Shown: positions 8,590-17,573, counted from the stretch's first letter. The stretch is 64,000 nt of DNA from Streptomyces caelestis (GCF_014205255.1 NZ_JACHNE010000001.1:2108001-2172000), one strand, 5' to 3'. Notes: generated by a model from the letters alone, not told the origin. Numbers and translations: made by a program.

Positions 8590-9861
8590 CTACCGACGTG
8601 AGATGAGGGCGAGCTCCCGCGCCAGACGGCGTACCGCCGCCGTGGGCGTCTCGTGCCCGGCCATCGCGTCGTGCACGACCGCCTGCACCACCAGACTGAC
8701 CTGGTCGTACCGCGGGCTCTTGGGGCGCGGCTCGGCCGTGCGCACGCTCTCGCGCAGGGTCGGCAGGTAGGGGAACCTGCGGATGAGCGCGGGATCCTCG
8801 TAGAGATCGGCCCGGACGGGCGGCAGCGCGCCGCGCGTGAGGACCTGGCGCTGGACGCGCTCGCTGGTGAGGTACGCGATCAGCCGGGCGGCCGAGTCGG
8901 GGTGCCGCGCGTGGGCGCTGACGGCCAGGTTGGAGCCGCCGAGGACACTCGTCCCCGGCCCGTCCGGTCCCGGCAGGGGTACGGCGCCGACCTTTCCGGC
9001 GACCTCGGAGCCAGGGGCGGAGGCGCCGACGTAGGCGTACGGCCAGTTCCGCAGGAAGAGCAGTCGGCCGTCCTGGAAGGCCTGCTTGGACTCCTCCTCC
9101 TTGTACGTCAGCGCTTCCTTCGGGATCCAGCCCTCGCGTACCCCGCGCGCCAGGAAGCCGATGCCCTCGCGGGCCGCCGCCGAGTCGACGGTGACGCGCT
9201 CGCCCTCGTCGCCGAGGATCGATCCGCCCGCCGAGTAGACGGCCTCGGCCGCGTTGACGGTGAGGCCCTCGTACGGCAGGAACTGCCCGGCGTAGCCGTC
9301 GAGGCCGTACTTCGGCGCGATGGTCTTCGCGTACCGCTCCAGCTCCGCCCAGGTGCGCGGCGGCTGCACGCCCTCCTTCGCGAGGACGTCCTTGCGGTAG
9401 AGGAGCAGGCCGGCGTTGGTGACGTACGGGACGGCGTAGAGCTGTCCGTCGTAGGTCGCCGTGTCCACGACCGGCGGGAGGAAGGTCTTCAGCGGGAACC
9501 GGTCGCGGGGCAGCGGCCGGATCCAGCCCGCCGCGGCGAACTCCGAGGTCCAGTTGACGTCGATGTTGAGCACGTCGAACCGGCTGCGGTCGCCGTCGCG
9601 CAGGTCGGTGGCCATCTGGGCCCGGGTCTCGTCGGCGGAGTCCGGCAGCTCGACGAGGGTCACCTTTTCGCCGGGGTGGGTGCGGTTCCAGCCCTCCAAC
9701 AGGGGACCGAGGTAGCCGGTAAGGTCTCCGGCGGTGGCGAGGGTGAGCGGTCCGCGGCCGCCGCCGGCAGGCTCACCCGCCTGCGCTCCGGCGGCAACGT
9801 AACCGGTCAGGACCACGACGAGAACGAGAAGGCCCCTACCCGCGGCATGGATCCACCGCAT
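8590..9861 (-). CDS. Extracellular substrate-binding protein (family 1), separate from the permease operon
   Basis: A 423-residue secreted family 1 binding protein. The N-terminus MRWIHAAGRGLLVLVVVLTG is a membrane-inserting signal; I see no clear lipobox Cys, so it may be released or membrane-anchored. The mature part has typical features (PLLEGWNRTHPG, YAVPYVTNAGLLLYRKD, LRNWPYAYVGA). The ATG at 9861 follows GGGAGGA, which decides against a longer reading. It stands about 180 bases upstream of the GH13 gene in the same direction and is divergent from padR. It could serve the same permeases with a different ligand, or act as a sensor. The ligand is unknown. Confidence 0.87.
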   Translation of the reverse strand: MRWIHAAGRGLLVLVVVLTGYVAAGAQAGEPAGGGRGPLTLATAGDLTGYLGPLLEGWNRTHPGEKVTLVELPDSADETRAQMATDLRDGDRSRFDVLNIDVNWTSEFAAAGWIRPLPRDRFPLKTFLPPVVDTATYDGQLYAVPYVTNAGLLLYRKDVLAKEGVQPPRTWAELERYAKTIAPKYGLDGYAGQFLPYEGLTVNAAEAVYSAGGSILGDEGERVTVDSAAAREGIGFLARGVREGWIPKEALTYKEEESKQAFQDGRLLFLRNWPYAYVGASAPGSEVAGKVGAVPLPGPDGPGTSVLGGSNLAVSAHARHPDSAARLIAYLTSERVQRQVLTRGALPPVRADLYEDPALIRRFPYLPTLRESVRTAEPRPKSPRYDQVSLVVQAVVHDAMAGHETPTAAVRRLARELALISRR

Positions 9862-9916
9862 AGGTTCCTCCCTGTACACCGGCGACGGGCGCCCTCGCCC
9901 GGAACAGAGGCCATGT

Positions 9917-9931
9917 ATACCTGTTAGGTAT
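9917..9931. promoter_or_regulatory. Perfect palindrome ATACCT-GTT-AGGTAT, candidate PadR operator
   Basis: This perfect palindrome with 6-bp arms lies between the divergent binding-protein and padR genes, 52 bases before the padR GTG and 56 bases before the other start. It is well placed for autoregulation and for control of the divergent gene. PadR proteins usually bind short palindromes over their own promoter (family knowledge). Assignment to this PadR is inferred from position and from the related sites near 8450-8580. Confidence 0.6.
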
Positions 9932-9982
9932 GGGCGATACTAGGGCCTGGAGCACATTGGACCGGACAGGAGGACTGCACGC

Positions 9983-10498
9983 GTGCGCCTGCCCCTCCTG
10001 GCCCTCCTCGCCCGCGGACCCGCCCACGGCTACGAGCTCAAGCAGGACCTTGAGCAACTGCTGGGCTCCGCGTACCCTCAGCCGAATGTCGGCCAGATCT
10101 ATGTGACCCTCGGCCGCCTCGAGAAGTCGGGACTGATCGAGGGCGAGGACGTGGCGCAGTCCAGCCGGCCCAACAAAAAGGTCTACCACCTCACCGACGC
10201 CGGGCGGGAGGCGCTGCGCGCCTGGTTCGAGGAGCCCGAGGACGAGCCGCGGGTACGGGACGAGTTCTTCATGAAGCTGGCGCTCGCCCCGCAGAGCGGT
10301 CTCGCCGACCAGATCTCCCTGATCAACCAGCAGCGGCGCCAGTACCTGAACACCATGCGGCAGCTGTCGAGGCTGGCCGCCGCCGAAGACCGCGACAACC
10401 GCATCGCCCACCTGCTGATCGAGGGCGCGATGCTGCACCTGCAAGCCGATCTCGACTGGCTGGAGCGGTGCCAGGAAGAGCTGGAGGAGCTGGAGTGA
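9983..10498 (+). CDS. PadR family transcriptional regulator
   Basis: A 171-residue winged-helix regulator. Residues 1-80 form the PadR domain, with LALLARGPAHGYELKQDL, then NVGQIYVTLGRLEKSGLI and KKVYHLTDAGREAL in the wing. The C-terminal part is a helical dimerisation domain rich in Gln and Leu. The GTG at 9983 follows ACAGGAGGA at 9965-9973. The TGA overlaps the GTG of the ABC ATPase gene, so regulator and exporter are co-expressed, the usual arrangement for PadR control of a MacB-like ABC pair. A perfect palindrome sits in its promoter. Confidence 0.93.
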   Translation: MRLPLLALLARGPAHGYELKQDLEQLLGSAYPQPNVGQIYVTLGRLEKSGLIEGEDVAQSSRPNKKVYHLTDAGREALRAWFEEPEDEPRVRDEFFMKLALAPQSGLADQISLINQQRRQYLNTMRQLSRLAAAEDRDNRIAHLLIEGAMLHLQADLDWLERCQEELEELE

Positions 10499-11250
10499 GC
10501 GACGACCGTCCCGCTCCTGTGCTGCGCGCCGAGGGGCTGGTGAAGACGCACCACGGCGAGGGCGCGCCCGCCCATGCCGTGCGCGGGGTCGACCTGTGCG
10601 TACGGCCCGGTGAGTTCGTGGCGATCACCGGCCCGTCCGGTGCCGGGAAGTCGACACTGCTGCATCTGCTCGGCGGCCTCCAGCGGCCGGACGCGGGCAG
10701 GATCTGGCTCGGCGGCGAGTCCACCGACACCTACAGCGAGGCCCGCTGGGCGGTGGAGCGCAGGAAGCGGATCGGGATCGTCTTCCAGTTCTTCAACCTC
10801 GTGTCCAACCTGTCCGTCGCCGACAACGTGGAGCTGCCCGCCCTGCTCGCCGGGACCTCGCCGAAGCGAGCGCGGGCCGAGCGGGAGCAGTTGCTGGCCG
10901 AGCTGGGCCTGACGGGCAAGGAGCGCAGCATGCCGGGCGAGCTGTCCGGCGGTGAGCAGCAGCGGGTCGCCCTGGCCCGGGCGCTGGTCAACCATCCCCC
11001 GCTGCTGCTGGCCGACGAGCCCGCGGGCAGCCTCGACAGCAAGGGCACCCGCGAGGTGATGCGGCTGCTGACCCGCTTCCACCAGCGCGGGCAGACGATC
11101 CTGCTGGTCACCCATGACGCGCGGCTGGCGAGCGCCGCGGACCGGGTGATCAGCTTCTTCGACGGCCGGATCGCCGACGACGCGGAGCTCGACGGCGGCA
11201 CACCGCCGCGCCGGGCCGGGATATGCGGTGTGCTGGAACTCAGGGACTGA
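10495..11250 (+). CDS. ABC transporter ATP-binding protein, LolD/MacB type
   Basis: A 251-residue ATPase with all the motifs: Walker A GPSGAGKST near residue 45, Q-loop VFQFFNLV, signature LSGGEQQRVALARAL and Walker B LLLADEPAGSLDS. This subfamily works with FtsX-fold permeases to move lipids, peptides or drugs, or to transmit mechanical force in the membrane. The GTG start overlaps the padR stop. The FtsX-type permease gene follows after about 70 bases, so the two should form the complex. The substrate cannot be read from the sequence. Confidence 0.95.
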   Translation: MSDDRPAPVLRAEGLVKTHHGEGAPAHAVRGVDLCVRPGEFVAITGPSGAGKSTLLHLLGGLQRPDAGRIWLGGESTDTYSEARWAVERRKRIGIVFQFFNLVSNLSVADNVELPALLAGTSPKRARAEREQLLAELGLTGKERSMPGELSGGEQQRVALARALVNHPPLLLADEPAGSLDSKGTREVMRLLTRFHQRGQTILLVTHDARLASAADRVISFFDGRIADDAELDGGTPPRRAGICGVLELRD

Positions 11251-11279
11251 CATGCGGGTGAAGGACTGACATGCGGGTG
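11244..11279 (+). repeat. 17-bp direct repeat, period 19, at an ABC gene junction
   Basis: GGACTGACATGCGGGTG occurs at 11244-11260 and again at 11263-11279. The first copy covers the stop codon of the ATPase gene. It looks like a recent short tandem duplication and moves the permease gene away from its partner; neither copy is an obvious regulatory site. Confidence 0.7.
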
Positions 11280-11320
11280 TACGACCGTTGCCCGGTGTCC
11301 GGGCCGAGGGGCTGAGGCCC

Positions 11321-13723
11321 GTGCGAGCCACCCTGCGCTGGGCGCACTCCGATCTGCGCACGCACCGCGGCGAGGCGCTGTTCCTCGTCCTCGCCACCGC
11401 GGGCATCGTCGCCTCCCTGCTGCTGGCCACCGCCCTGTTCGGGTACGCCACCAACCCCTGGCAGCGCGTGTTCACGCAGTCGCACGGCGCGCACGTGTGG
11501 CTGCACACCGAGACCGCGGCCGACACCGGGAAGCTGGCCGGGCTGGACGGTGTCGACTCCGTCGCCGGCCCGTACCCCACCGCCGACACCACGGTCGCCT
11601 CGCGCGGCAGCCGGGCCGCCGTGGAGCTGCGCGCCACGGCGCAGCGGCCGTCCGTCGGCCGCCCGCCGGTCGTCTCCGGCCACTGGCTGGACCCCGCGAC
11701 CCCGAACGGTGTGGTCCTGGAGAGCCGCCTCGCCCGCGCGTTGCTGGCAGAGCCCGGCGACACCCTCGCCGTGCCCGGCACCGCCCGCGAACTGACCGTC
11801 GTGGGCCTCGCCGACAGCGCCGAGCCGCGCTACCGGCCCGGTGAACAGCCGGGCCTGGTGTGGGCGCTGCCGTCGGCCGTGCCGGATCCCGACGGCCAGG
11901 TGATCGGACTGCGGCTGACCGATCCCGGCGACACGTCCTACGTCGTCCAGCGTGCCGTGACCGTCCTGGGCGCCGGGGCGATCGGGGAGGTGTCGACCTG
12001 GCAGCAGGCCCGGGCCGAGGCCCAGGGCGACAACCGGCTCCTCGGCCAGGTGCTGGGCCTGTTCGGGCTGGGCGCGCTGGTCGCCGCCGGGCTCGCCGTG
12101 CACGGGGCGATCGGCACCCGCATCCGCGGCCACCTGCGGGACCTCTCCGTGCTGAAGGCGATCGGCTTCACCCCCGGCCAGGTGGTCCGCATCTTCCTGC
12201 TCCAGCACCTCGCCTACGCCCTCCTGGGCGCCGTGGCCGCCGCAGCGCTGGCCGAGGCCCTGGGCAGCCGGATCCCGGGGCGGCTCGGGGACGCGGTGGG
12301 CATGTGGCAGGGGCTGCCCGGACACACCGTGGCGCTGTTCGTGATCCCGGTGGGTGCCGTGCTGTTCATCGGCGCGACCACCGGGCTGGCCGCCTGGCGG
12401 GCGGGACGCGTGCCGCCGGTGCCGGTGCAGCGGCCCGCGGCGGCGCTCGGGCGGTTGTCCGGGGCGACGGGCCGGGCGCTCGGCCCGCGGCCCGCGGCGG
12501 TTCCGCCCGGTGGGCGGCCGGCCGGCGGCCTGCGTCGCGTCCTCGGGCTGCCGCCCGCGGCTCCCCGGACCGGGCAGCTCTCCGACCTCGCACGCCGCGC
12601 CCTCGGGGCGCGGATCCCGCCCGCGCTGGTGCTGGGCTGCCACAAGGCGTTCACCCGCCGCCCCCGATCCCTGGCCACCGTTGCCCGCCTCACGCTGCCG
12701 CTGCTGCTGATCGTCGTGGCGATGAGCGCCTGGACCACCATCGACCGCTTCCACAGCAGGCCCGAGCAGGTCGGCCTGCCGACCGCCCTCAGCGTCCGCG
12801 CCGACGCCGGCCTGAACGAGCGGCAGACCCGCGCTCTCCTGGAAAGCGACCCGGAGGTGGCCGCCGCCTACCCCGGCGTGGAGACGGCCGCCCTCGTCCC
12901 GGGCCAGACGGCGACCATCGCCCTGCGCGGCCTCGGCACCGCCCAGGACCCCTACCCGTTCACTCTCGCCGAAGGCCGTCCCGCCCGCGGCGCCGACGAG
13001 GCCGTCGCCGGGCAGGGACTGCTCGACCTGCTGGACGTGCGCGTCGGCGACTGGGTGCGGATGACGGTCGGCGACCAGCCGCAGATCCTGCACATCGTGG
13101 GCCGCAGCATCGAGCCGGAGAACGCCGGCCGGGTCATCTCCACGTCCCTCGACACCCTCCGCGCGAACGACCCCGGGCTCCGCCCGACCCTCTACGAGCT
13201 GCGCCTGGCTCCCGCTGCCGACCCGCGGGAGGTCGCCGACCGGCTGGCCACGGCCGGGCGCGGCCACCTGGACGTGCACACCGTGACCAACCCCGCCGAC
13301 GGGCTCTCCCCGCTGCGCGCGGTCGTCGCCGGTCTGATCGCCGTCCTCGCCCTCATCGGGCTCATCGAGCTGCTGACCGCGATCGGCGGCACCGTCCGCC
13401 AGAGCGAACGGGACCTGCTCGCTCTGAAGGCCATCGGCCTGTCCCCCCGGCAGATCACGGCCATCACGGTCACGGCCACGGGCTGTACGGCACTGGCGGC
13501 CGTGCTCGCCGCCACGGCCCTGGGGTTGCCGCTCGCCCACTGGCTGATCGACGCCCAGGGCAGATCGAGCGGCATCGGCGCCGGGATCGCCCAGGGTCCG
13601 TCCGCCCCTCTGATGCTGCTGCTCGGGACGGCGGCGGTCCTCTGCGCGGCCGCCCTGGCCGCCGTGCCCGCGGCCCGCGCGGCCCGCCGCCGACTGGCGG
13701 ACACGCTGAGCGCGGTCGCCTGA
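11321..13723 (+). CDS. FtsX-fold ABC transporter permease (two FtsX domains)
   Basis: A large membrane protein of about 800 residues. An N-terminal helix (RGEALFLVLATAGIVASLLLATALFG) is followed by an extracytoplasmic domain. A first FtsX block of three helices lies at about 245-370, a second extracytoplasmic domain at about 480-660, and a second FtsX block at the C-terminus (about 665-800, with AVVAGLIAVLALIGLIELL). Two FtsX domains in one chain are typical of actinobacterial exporters of this class. GTG 11321 is favoured because it is preceded by purine-rich GAGGGG and gives the normal N-terminus; TTG 11288 is an alternative. It partners the upstream ATPase. Confidence 0.9.
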   Translation: MRATLRWAHSDLRTHRGEALFLVLATAGIVASLLLATALFGYATNPWQRVFTQSHGAHVWLHTETAADTGKLAGLDGVDSVAGPYPTADTTVASRGSRAAVELRATAQRPSVGRPPVVSGHWLDPATPNGVVLESRLARALLAEPGDTLAVPGTARELTVVGLADSAEPRYRPGEQPGLVWALPSAVPDPDGQVIGLRLTDPGDTSYVVQRAVTVLGAGAIGEVSTWQQARAEAQGDNRLLGQVLGLFGLGALVAAGLAVHGAIGTRIRGHLRDLSVLKAIGFTPGQVVRIFLLQHLAYALLGAVAAAALAEALGSRIPGRLGDAVGMWQGLPGHTVALFVIPVGAVLFIGATTGLAAWRAGRVPPVPVQRPAAALGRLSGATGRALGPRPAAVPPGGRPAGGLRRVLGLPPAAPRTGQLSDLARRALGARIPPALVLGCHKAFTRRPRSLATVARLTLPLLLIVVAMSAWTTIDRFHSRPEQVGLPTALSVRADAGLNERQTRALLESDPEVAAAYPGVETAALVPGQTATIALRGLGTAQDPYPFTLAEGRPARGADEAVAGQGLLDLLDVRVGDWVRMTVGDQPQILHIVGRSIEPENAGRVISTSLDTLRANDPGLRPTLYELRLAPAADPREVADRLATAGRGHLDVHTVTNPADGLSPLRAVVAGLIAVLALIGLIELLTAIGGTVRQSERDLLALKAIGLSPRQITAITVTATGCTALAAVLAATALGLPLAHWLIDAQGRSSGIGAGIAQGPSAPLMLLLGTAAVLCAAALAAVPAARAARRRLADTLSAVA

Positions 13724-13750
13724 CGAACGCCGGGTGGCGGGGCTTCGGCC

Positions 13751-14058
13751 GTGAGGATCGTCGGGGAGGTCGCCGGCCCCCGGGTCCGCGGCAGGGCGAC
13801 CGTCAGGGAGCCGCCCGCATCCCCGGGTCCCCGGGTCCCCGGCAAGGTGATCGTCAGGGAGCCCGCCGCATCACCCTCAGGCGGTCGGCAAGACGATCTT
13901 CAGGGAGCCGGCAGGCCCCCCGGCCGCCGGCAAGGCGATCGTCAGGGAGCCCGCCACATCCCCCAGGCCCCAGGCCCCAGGCCCCAGGCCCCAGGCCCCA
14001 GCAAGGCGATCATCAGGGGGTTGCCGGGCCCCCGACCGCGGCATGGCTGATCGTCGGA
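13751..14058. repeat. Degenerate tandem repeat (about 7 units) in a 390-bp intergenic region
   Basis: The gap between the FtsX permease and pgi (13724-14113) has no credible gene. It holds about seven degenerate copies of a unit with core GGCAAGGCGATCGTCAGGGA, beginning near 13751, 13790, 13841, 13887, 13929, 14000 and 14040. Between units five and six (about 13963-14000) is a run of about five CAGGCCC 7-mers. Spacing between units varies from 39 to 71 bases, so this is a decaying minisatellite and not an array with unique spacers. Confidence 0.8.
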
Positions 14059-14067
14059 CCACCTCAG

Positions 14068-14096
14068 GACGCGAACGGCGTACTGCCGCTCGCGTC
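14068..14096 (-). terminator. Hairpin downstream of pgi
   Basis: GACGCGA (14068-14074) pairs with TCGCGTC (14090-14096), and GGC with GCC inside the loop closes it further. It lies 18 bases after the pgi stop. There is no T-run, as is usual for Streptomyces terminators. Confidence 0.5.
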
Positions 14097-14113
14097 CCGC
14101 CCGGCGGTGGTCG

Positions 14114-15766
14114 TCACTGCCTGCCGCGCAGCTCCCGGTACGTGGCGACCAGGGCCTTGGTGGAGGGGTCCAGTCCCTCGGCCTCGCCCCCCTCGGTCAG
14201 CGCGGGCTCGATGCGCTTGGCGAGGACCTTGCCGAGCTCGACGCCCCACTGGTCGAAGGAATCGATGTTCCACACCGCGCCCTGCACGAACACCTTGTGC
14301 TCGTAGAGGGCGATCAGCTGGCCGAGCACCGACGGCGTCAGCTCGGGCGCCAGGATCGTGGTCGTCGGGTGGTTGCCCTTGAAGGTCTTGTGCGGCACCA
14401 GCTCCTCCGGCACACCCTCGGCCCGCACCTCCTCCGGGGTCTTGCCGAAGGCGAGCGCCTGCGTCTGGGCGAAGAAGTTGGCCATCAGCAGGTCGTGCTG
14501 CGCCTTGAGCCGGTCGCTCAGCTCGGCGACCGGCCGCGCGAAGCCGATGAAGTCCGCCGGAATGAGCTTCGTGCCCTGGTGGATGAGCTGGTAGTAGGCG
14601 TGCTGCCCGTTGGTGCCCGGCGTGCCCCACACCACGGGCCCGGTCTGCCACTCCACCTCACGCCCGTCCCGGCCGACGTACTTGCCGTTGGACTCCATGT
14701 CGAGCTGCTGGAGGTAGGCGGTGAACTTGGACAGGTAGTGGCTGTAGGGCAGCACCGCGTGCGACTGGGCGTCGTGGAAGTTGCCGTACCAGATGCCCAA
14801 CAGCCCCAGCAGCAATGGCACGTTGGACTCGGCGGGCGCGGTCCGGAAGTGCTCGTCGACGATGCGGAAGCCGTCGAGCATCTCCCGGAAGTTGTCCGGA
14901 CCGATGGCGATCATCAGGGACAGGCCGATCGCGGAGTCGTACGAGTAGCGGCCGCCGACCCAGTCCCAGAACTCGAACATGTTGGCCGTGTCGATGCCGA
15001 ACTCGGCGACCTTCTCGGCGTTCGTCGACAGGGCCACGAAGTGCTTGGCGACGGCGGCCTCGTCACCGAGCGCGTCCAGCAGCCAGCCGCGCGCGGACGT
15101 GGCGTTGGTGACCGTCTCGATGGTGGTGAAGGTCTTGGAGGCGATGACGAACAGCGTCTGAGCCGGGTCCAGGTCCCGCACCGCCTCGTGCAGGTCGGCC
15201 CCGTCCACGTTCGACACGAAGCGGACCGTCAGGTCGCGGTCGGTGAAGGCCCGCAGCACCTCGTACGCCATCGCGGGACCCAGGTCGGAGCCGCCGATGC
15301 CGACGTTGACCACGTTCCTGATGCGCTTGCCGGTGTGGCCGGTCCACCGGCCGGAGCGGACACGCTCGGCGAAGTCGGCCATCTTGTCGAGCACGGCATG
15401 CACGCCCGGCACCACGTTCTCACCATCGACCTCGATGACCGCGTCCCGCGGGGCCCGCAGCGCGGTGTGCAGCACGGCCCGGTGCTCGGTGGTGTTGATC
15501 TTCTCGCCGCGGAACATGGCATCCCGGAGCCCGAAGACGTCGGTGGCGGCGGCCAGTTCGCGCAGCAGCCGCAGGGTGTCGTCGGTGACGAGGTGCTTGG
15601 AGTAGTCGACGTACAGGTCGCCGACCCGGAGGGTGTACGCGGTGCCGCGGCCGGAGTCGGCGGCGAACAGCTCGCGCAACTGGACGTCGCCCAGCTCCTC
15701 GCGATGCTTGGCCAGTGCCGTCCACTCGGGCGTCTGGTTGAGCCTGGTACGGCCGTCTGCGTTCAT
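14114..15766 (-). CDS. pgi: Glucose-6-phosphate isomerase
   Basis: A 550-residue enzyme that interconverts glucose 6-phosphate and fructose 6-phosphate. Motifs include [45 protein letters not shown] and GNHPTTTI. The ATG at 15766 gives the normal family N-terminus ([15 protein letters not shown]). A GAAAGAAGG element lies somewhat far upstream (12 bases). The frame has no stop upstream: it runs on without interruption into the MFS gene as far as 17104, so a 996-residue fusion is possible in principle. A candidate promoter near 15825 argues that Pgi is also made alone. Confidence 0.95.
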   Translation of the reverse strand: MNADGRTRLNQTPEWTALAKHREELGDVQLRELFAADSGRGTAYTLRVGDLYVDYSKHLVTDDTLRLLRELAAATDVFGLRDAMFRGEKINTTEHRAVLHTALRAPRDAVIEVDGENVVPGVHAVLDKMADFAERVRSGRWTGHTGKRIRNVVNVGIGGSDLGPAMAYEVLRAFTDRDLTVRFVSNVDGADLHEAVRDLDPAQTLFVIASKTFTTIETVTNATSARGWLLDALGDEAAVAKHFVALSTNAEKVAEFGIDTANMFEFWDWVGGRYSYDSAIGLSLMIAIGPDNFREMLDGFRIVDEHFRTAPAESNVPLLLGLLGIWYGNFHDAQSHAVLPYSHYLSKFTAYLQQLDMESNGKYVGRDGREVEWQTGPVVWGTPGTNGQHAYYQLIHQGTKLIPADFIGFARPVAELSDRLKAQHDLLMANFFAQTQALAFGKTPEEVRAEGVPEELVPHKTFKGNHPTTTILAPELTPSVLGQLIALYEHKVFVQGAVWNIDSFDQWGVELGKVLAKRIEPALTEGGEAEGLDPSTKALVATYRELRGRQ

Positions 15767-17104
15767 CTCGGACTTCAGCCTTCTTTCCTGTCCTGCCTGC
15801 GTACCTTGCCCCGCTGCCGGTCCCAACCTAATGGAGCAGCGCGTGACATCGACTGTCGTGGCGCCGTCGTCCGGCTCGACAACAACTACGTTCACGTTGA
15901 GCACGGGTATCAGCGCGATGACGGCGAGGACGAAGAAGGCGGCCGTGAGCAGAGGCGGGGTGTTCGGCCCCCAGGCGGTGGCGACGGCCCCGCCCAGCAG
16001 GGCGCCGAGGGGCACACCGGCGAAGGCCAGGGTCCGGAAGGCCGAGCTGACCCGGCCGAGGAGTTCGGCGGGGCTGCGCTCCTGCATCAGCGTCGTCGTG
16101 TTGACGTTCCACACCATGCCCATGAGCCCGAAGACGGCCAGCGCGCCCACCAGCACGGTCAGGCTGCGCACGGTGCCCATGACGACGAGGGCGGCGGTCT
16201 GCACGGAGCCGGCGAGCAGCACGGACCGCAGCCGGCCGAGACGCGCGACCAGCCGGCCGTTCGCCACTCCCCCGGCCAGGCTGCCCAGGGTGAAGGCCGC
16301 GCCCGCCGCGGCGTATCCCGCGGGGCCCGCCTCCAGCCAGTCGGTGACGAGGACGACCAGCATGGCAAGCTGGGTGCCCATGCCGATGTTGCACAGAGCG
16401 GTGGCGGCGCACAGGCCGCGCAGCGCGCGGTCCTGCCACAGAGTGCGCAGCCCCTCCGCGACCTCGCGGCGCAGGGTGCTGCCCGCCGGCCCGGGCTTCC
16501 GACCGGACTCGGCGGCCGGCAGCGAGGCGATCAGCGCGGCGGCCACCAGGAAGGTCACGGCGTCGGCCGCGAAGGGCACGGCCACTCCGGCCGCCAGCAG
16601 CAGCGGCACGACGGGCCCGCCCAGCAGGCCGCCCGCGATGCGCTGGCCCGTCAGCAGCCGGGCGTTGGCACTGCCGAGGGCGTCCCGGTCGACCAGGGCG
16701 GGCAGCAGCGCCGTGGCGGCGTTGTCGAAGAGGGTCTGGAGGGTGGTCAGGGCGAAGGCCAGCACGATGAGCAGGCCGATCGAGGCGTGACCGAGGGCGA
16801 CGGCCACCGCGAAGGCCGCGACCAGCAGCCCTCGTAAGGCATCCACCCTCCACATGGCGCGCCGCTGGTCCACGCGGTCGGCGACGGCCCCGCCGAGCAG
16901 GCCGAAGACGATCCAGGGCAGATAGCCGCAGGCCGTGACGGAGGCGATGAGCAGCGGCTCGTCGGTCAGCGTGACGGCGAGCAGGGGCAGCGCGGCCGTA
17001 CGCAGCGCGTCACCGAAGCTGGAGAGCACGGCGGCGCTCCACAGCCGTCCGAAGCCCCCGCGCCACGCGGGCGCGCGCACGCTCCCCACCTCGACCGTCG
17101 CCAC
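15767..17104 (-). CDS. MFS transporter, reading in frame into pgi with no stop codon
   Basis: Starting at GTG 17104 after a strong GAGGGGGA ribosome site, this frame encodes a 12-helix MFS protein of the MFS_3/EntS-like group. The cytoplasmic loop [13 protein letters not shown] is near residue 75, and an [14 protein letters not shown] loop is in the second half. Membrane segments end near residue 407 ([20 protein letters not shown]). The next roughly 35 residues look like translated spacer and run straight into the Met of Pgi, so the listed lower boundary is only the Pgi start, not a stop. Either a fusion protein is made or the original stop was lost. The substrate is unknown. I do not expect an MFS gene next to pgi in related genomes (from memory). 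Confidence 0.8.
15825..15830 (-). promoter_or_regulatory. Candidate -10 box (TAGGTT) ahead of pgi
   Basis: On the minus strand TAGGTT fits the Streptomyces housekeeping -10 pattern TAGRRT, about 60 bases before the pgi ATG, in a locally AT-richer stretch within the MFS-Pgi joining region. The -35 region is weak. It would allow pgi to be transcribed apart from the MFS gene. Confidence 0.35.
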
Positions 17105-17200
17105 TGCTCCCCCTCACGGTTCGCCCGATGCACAAACCGTAGAGGGCACCACTGACAATCGGTCCGCGAGCGGCGGTACGCCGGGGCGGAAAGCAGCTCC

Positions 17201-17226
17201 GGCCGGGCACCCGCTGGTGCCCGGCC
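17201..17226 (-). terminator. Perfect 11-bp hairpin terminator after the RbpA-like gene
   Basis: GGCCGGGCACC (17201-17211) and GGTGCCCGGCC (17216-17226) are perfect inverted copies around a 4-base loop. The hairpin lies 11 bases below the stop of the RbpA-like gene and about 100 bases above the MFS start. It separates the two transcription units. Confidence 0.7.
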
Positions 17227-17237
17227 GTTCTCAACTC

Positions 17238-17573
17238 CTAGATCTCGCCCCGCAGTTTGGCGAGCGCCTCGGCGAGGATCGCCTCGCCGTCCGCGTCGCT
17301 GCGCCGCTCCCGCACATACGCCAGGTGCGTCTTGTAGGGCTCGGTGCGCGGCGGGGCCGGCGGGTTGTCCCGGTCCTGGCCGGCCGGAAATCCGCAGCGG
17401 GGACAGTCCCAGGTTTCGGGCACCTGCGCGTCGCTGGCGAAGCTCGGCTGAGTCTCGTGTCCGTTGGAGCACCAGAAGGAGATGCGCAGCCGCGGCGCGG
17501 ACTCGCCGCGCTCGGCCTCGCCCATCGGCCCCGCCCCGACCCGGCTTCCCCGGATCGCGTTGCCACTTGCCAC
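17238..17573 (-). CDS. RbpA-family RNA polymerase-binding protein (divergent paralogue)
   Basis: A 111-residue protein with the RbpA layout: a short basic N-terminal tail (GNAIRGSRVG), a small zinc-ribbon-like core with FWCSNGH and WDCPRCG, a linker, and a C-terminal helix (THLAYVRERRSDADGEAILA) where RbpA contacts the principal sigma factor. Canonical RbpA reads RTHWDML at the start of that helix. Here it is KTHLAYV, so I take this as a second, diverged member and not the main RbpA. The GTG at 17573 follows GGGAG. It stands alone between secG and the MFS gene. RbpA stabilises sigma-holoenzyme and open complexes (family knowledge). Confidence 0.8.
   Translation of the reverse strand: MASGNAIRGSRVGAGPMGEAERGESAPRLRISFWCSNGHETQPSFASDAQVPETWDCPRCGFPAGQDRDNPPAPPRTEPYKTHLAYVRERRSDADGEAILAEALAKLRGEI

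Noticed and set aside
13751..14058. CRISPR array
   Set aside because: Units are degenerate and unequally spaced, the sequences between them are related to each other, and no cas genes are present.
14114..17104. Stating the MFS-Pgi fusion as a fact
   Set aside because: Pgi has its own plausible start and a candidate promoter, and the joining segment looks like translated spacer. It is kept as a finding only.
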